Shown here piece after piece: positions 63,624 through 64,000 of a stretch of 64,000 nt of DNA. Source of the stretch: Actinosynnema pretiosum (GTDB lineage Bacteria; Actinomycetota; Actinomycetes; Mycobacteriales; Pseudonocardiaceae). The stretch is from NCBI RefSeq assembly GCF_024171695.1, contig NZ_JAMTCF010000009.1, forward strand, positions 294,644 to 358,643. Reading direction: 5' to 3'. The first letter of the stretch is position 1, and each line of letters opens with the position of its first letter. A model generated the notes under the pieces. The model worked only from the letters and a program-made list of their open reading frames with translations. It was not told where the DNA came from and did not search any database. A program made the position numbers and the translations under genes.

Positions 63624-63678
63624 GTCAAGACGCCGTTTGACTCGGGCGGTCTGCCGGATAGTGCGGCGGCGTCTTGAC
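63624..63678 (-). terminator. Long inverted repeat downstream of the transposase
   Basis: GTCAAGACGCCG (63624-63635) pairs with CGGCGTCTTGAC (63667-63678). A second small dyad, CTGAG-GTGAT-CTCAG, lies at 63681-63695 over the transposase stop. They could be a terminator or part of the element's end. The 63460-63623 stretch holds an A-run (CCAAAAAAGAGGGG) and a partial inverted match (GTCCCTCTT) and shows no gene. Confidence 0.4.
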
Positions 63679-63691
63679 ACCTGAGGTGATC

Positions 63692-64000
63692 TCAGTGAGG
63701 TGTCTGGTCGGTGTTCCAGTTGTGTTCGTAGTGGGTGCAGGTCAGTGCGGCGGCGACGATGAGGGTGAGTTTTCGTGGGCTGGCGGTGGTGTGGCGCAAC
63801 GCCTTCCACCGTCCGACCAGTAGCGCGAACCCACGCTCGCCTCGACCTCTCAGACCACGCAGGAGCAGGTCGTGGGTCTTCTGGTCCACATTCAGTTCGG
63901 GTTCGGCCCAGCGTTTGCGCGGGGTGCGGTTCGGGGTGACCACCCCGTGCCCCGCGTTGAGATAGCCCTGGTCTGCGAGGGTGGGCAGGTTGAGTTCGAC
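63692..64000 (-). mobile_element. IS transposase, C-terminal part, cut by the window edge
   Basis: 102 residues of an IS5/DDE_Tnp_4-like transposase read in from the right edge. LADQGYLNAG contains the second catalytic Asp region, then RTPRKRW, and LLRGLRGRGERGFALLVGRWKAL supplies the likely catalytic Glu (GERGFA). It ends ALTCTHYEHNWN. The rest of the element and its left terminal repeat lie outside the window, so the IS family and activity cannot be settled. Confidence 0.8.

Overview
The window is very GC-rich actinobacterial chromosome. It has an mshB-like mycothiol gene, an RseA-type zinc anti-sigma factor, a 55-residue DUF3117 protein, GlgM/GlgC glucan genes and an LpqY-SugABC-type sugar transporter. 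Gene order follows the Mycobacterium tuberculosis stretch from about Rv1165 to Rv1238 (typA, lpqW, mshB, fdxC, dapC, dapD, dapE, LOG, folP2, DivIVA-like, tagA, DUF3117, glgM/glgC, sigE-rseA-htrA-tatB, mrp, MgtE_N/CBS, DUF4190, gsp17M-like, lpqY-sugABC). The extra genes, long low-complexity tracts and codon use fit the Actinosynnema/Saccharothrix part of Pseudonocardiaceae; that genus placement is inference.

Region by region. 1-4155: a truncated ABC ATPase coupled to a secreted LolA/RseB-like protein (minus strand), facing a response regulator-histidine kinase pair. 4156-4563: a repeat-rich gap with two 78-bp-spaced dyad repeats and 19 contiguous heptamers, followed by a Nudix protein. 5533-9620: trpS, a YciI protein, a tiny Cys-rich basic protein and typA. 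9847-17984: an LpqW-like lipoprotein and a complete oligopeptide (Opp/Dpp) ABC importer. 18112-26797: mshB and its membrane partner, an EcsC-like protein, a GNAT, ferredoxin-dapC, divergent dapD/dapE and two LOG-family genes. 26863-31485: a secreted CocE-type hydrolase, then folP2, PadR, DivIVA-like, SRPBCC and tag. 31482-36753: two paralogous TetR regulators around a quinone-oxidoreductase-like enzyme, a membrane protein, enoyl-CoA hydratase and PaaX. 36960-42564: DUF3117, a leucyl aminopeptidase, a LysR with a C-terminal repeat array divergent from an MFS exporter, and a lipoprotein. 42717-56476: glgM/glgC, sigE-rseA-htrA-tatB, mrp, MarR, DUF1003, MgtE_N/CBS, an APH(6)-like kinase, a small protein, a CitE-like lyase, DUF4190 and a 17M-type protein. 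56944-62404: lpqY-sugABC and an SDR enzyme. 62479-64000: a membrane protein and the 3' end of an IS transposase running off the window.

How it works together: most of the window is housekeeping. It covers diaminopimelate synthesis (dapC, dapD, dapE), mycothiol, glucan/trehalose metabolism (GlgM/GlgC; LpqY-SugABC recycling by family inference), envelope stress (SigE-RseA-HtrA), Tat export and peptide uptake. I found no CRISPR array, prophage, antibiotic cluster or clearly new multi-gene system. The most unusual signals are non-coding or low-complexity: a 47-bp segment nearly identical to part of glgC lying between paaX and echA; a 19-copy heptamer tract; a 12-copy 15-bp array at the 3' end of the LysR gene; a 20-bp tandem duplication at a stop/start junction; and DtxR-box-like dyads upstream of a small Cys-rich protein and of ferredoxin.
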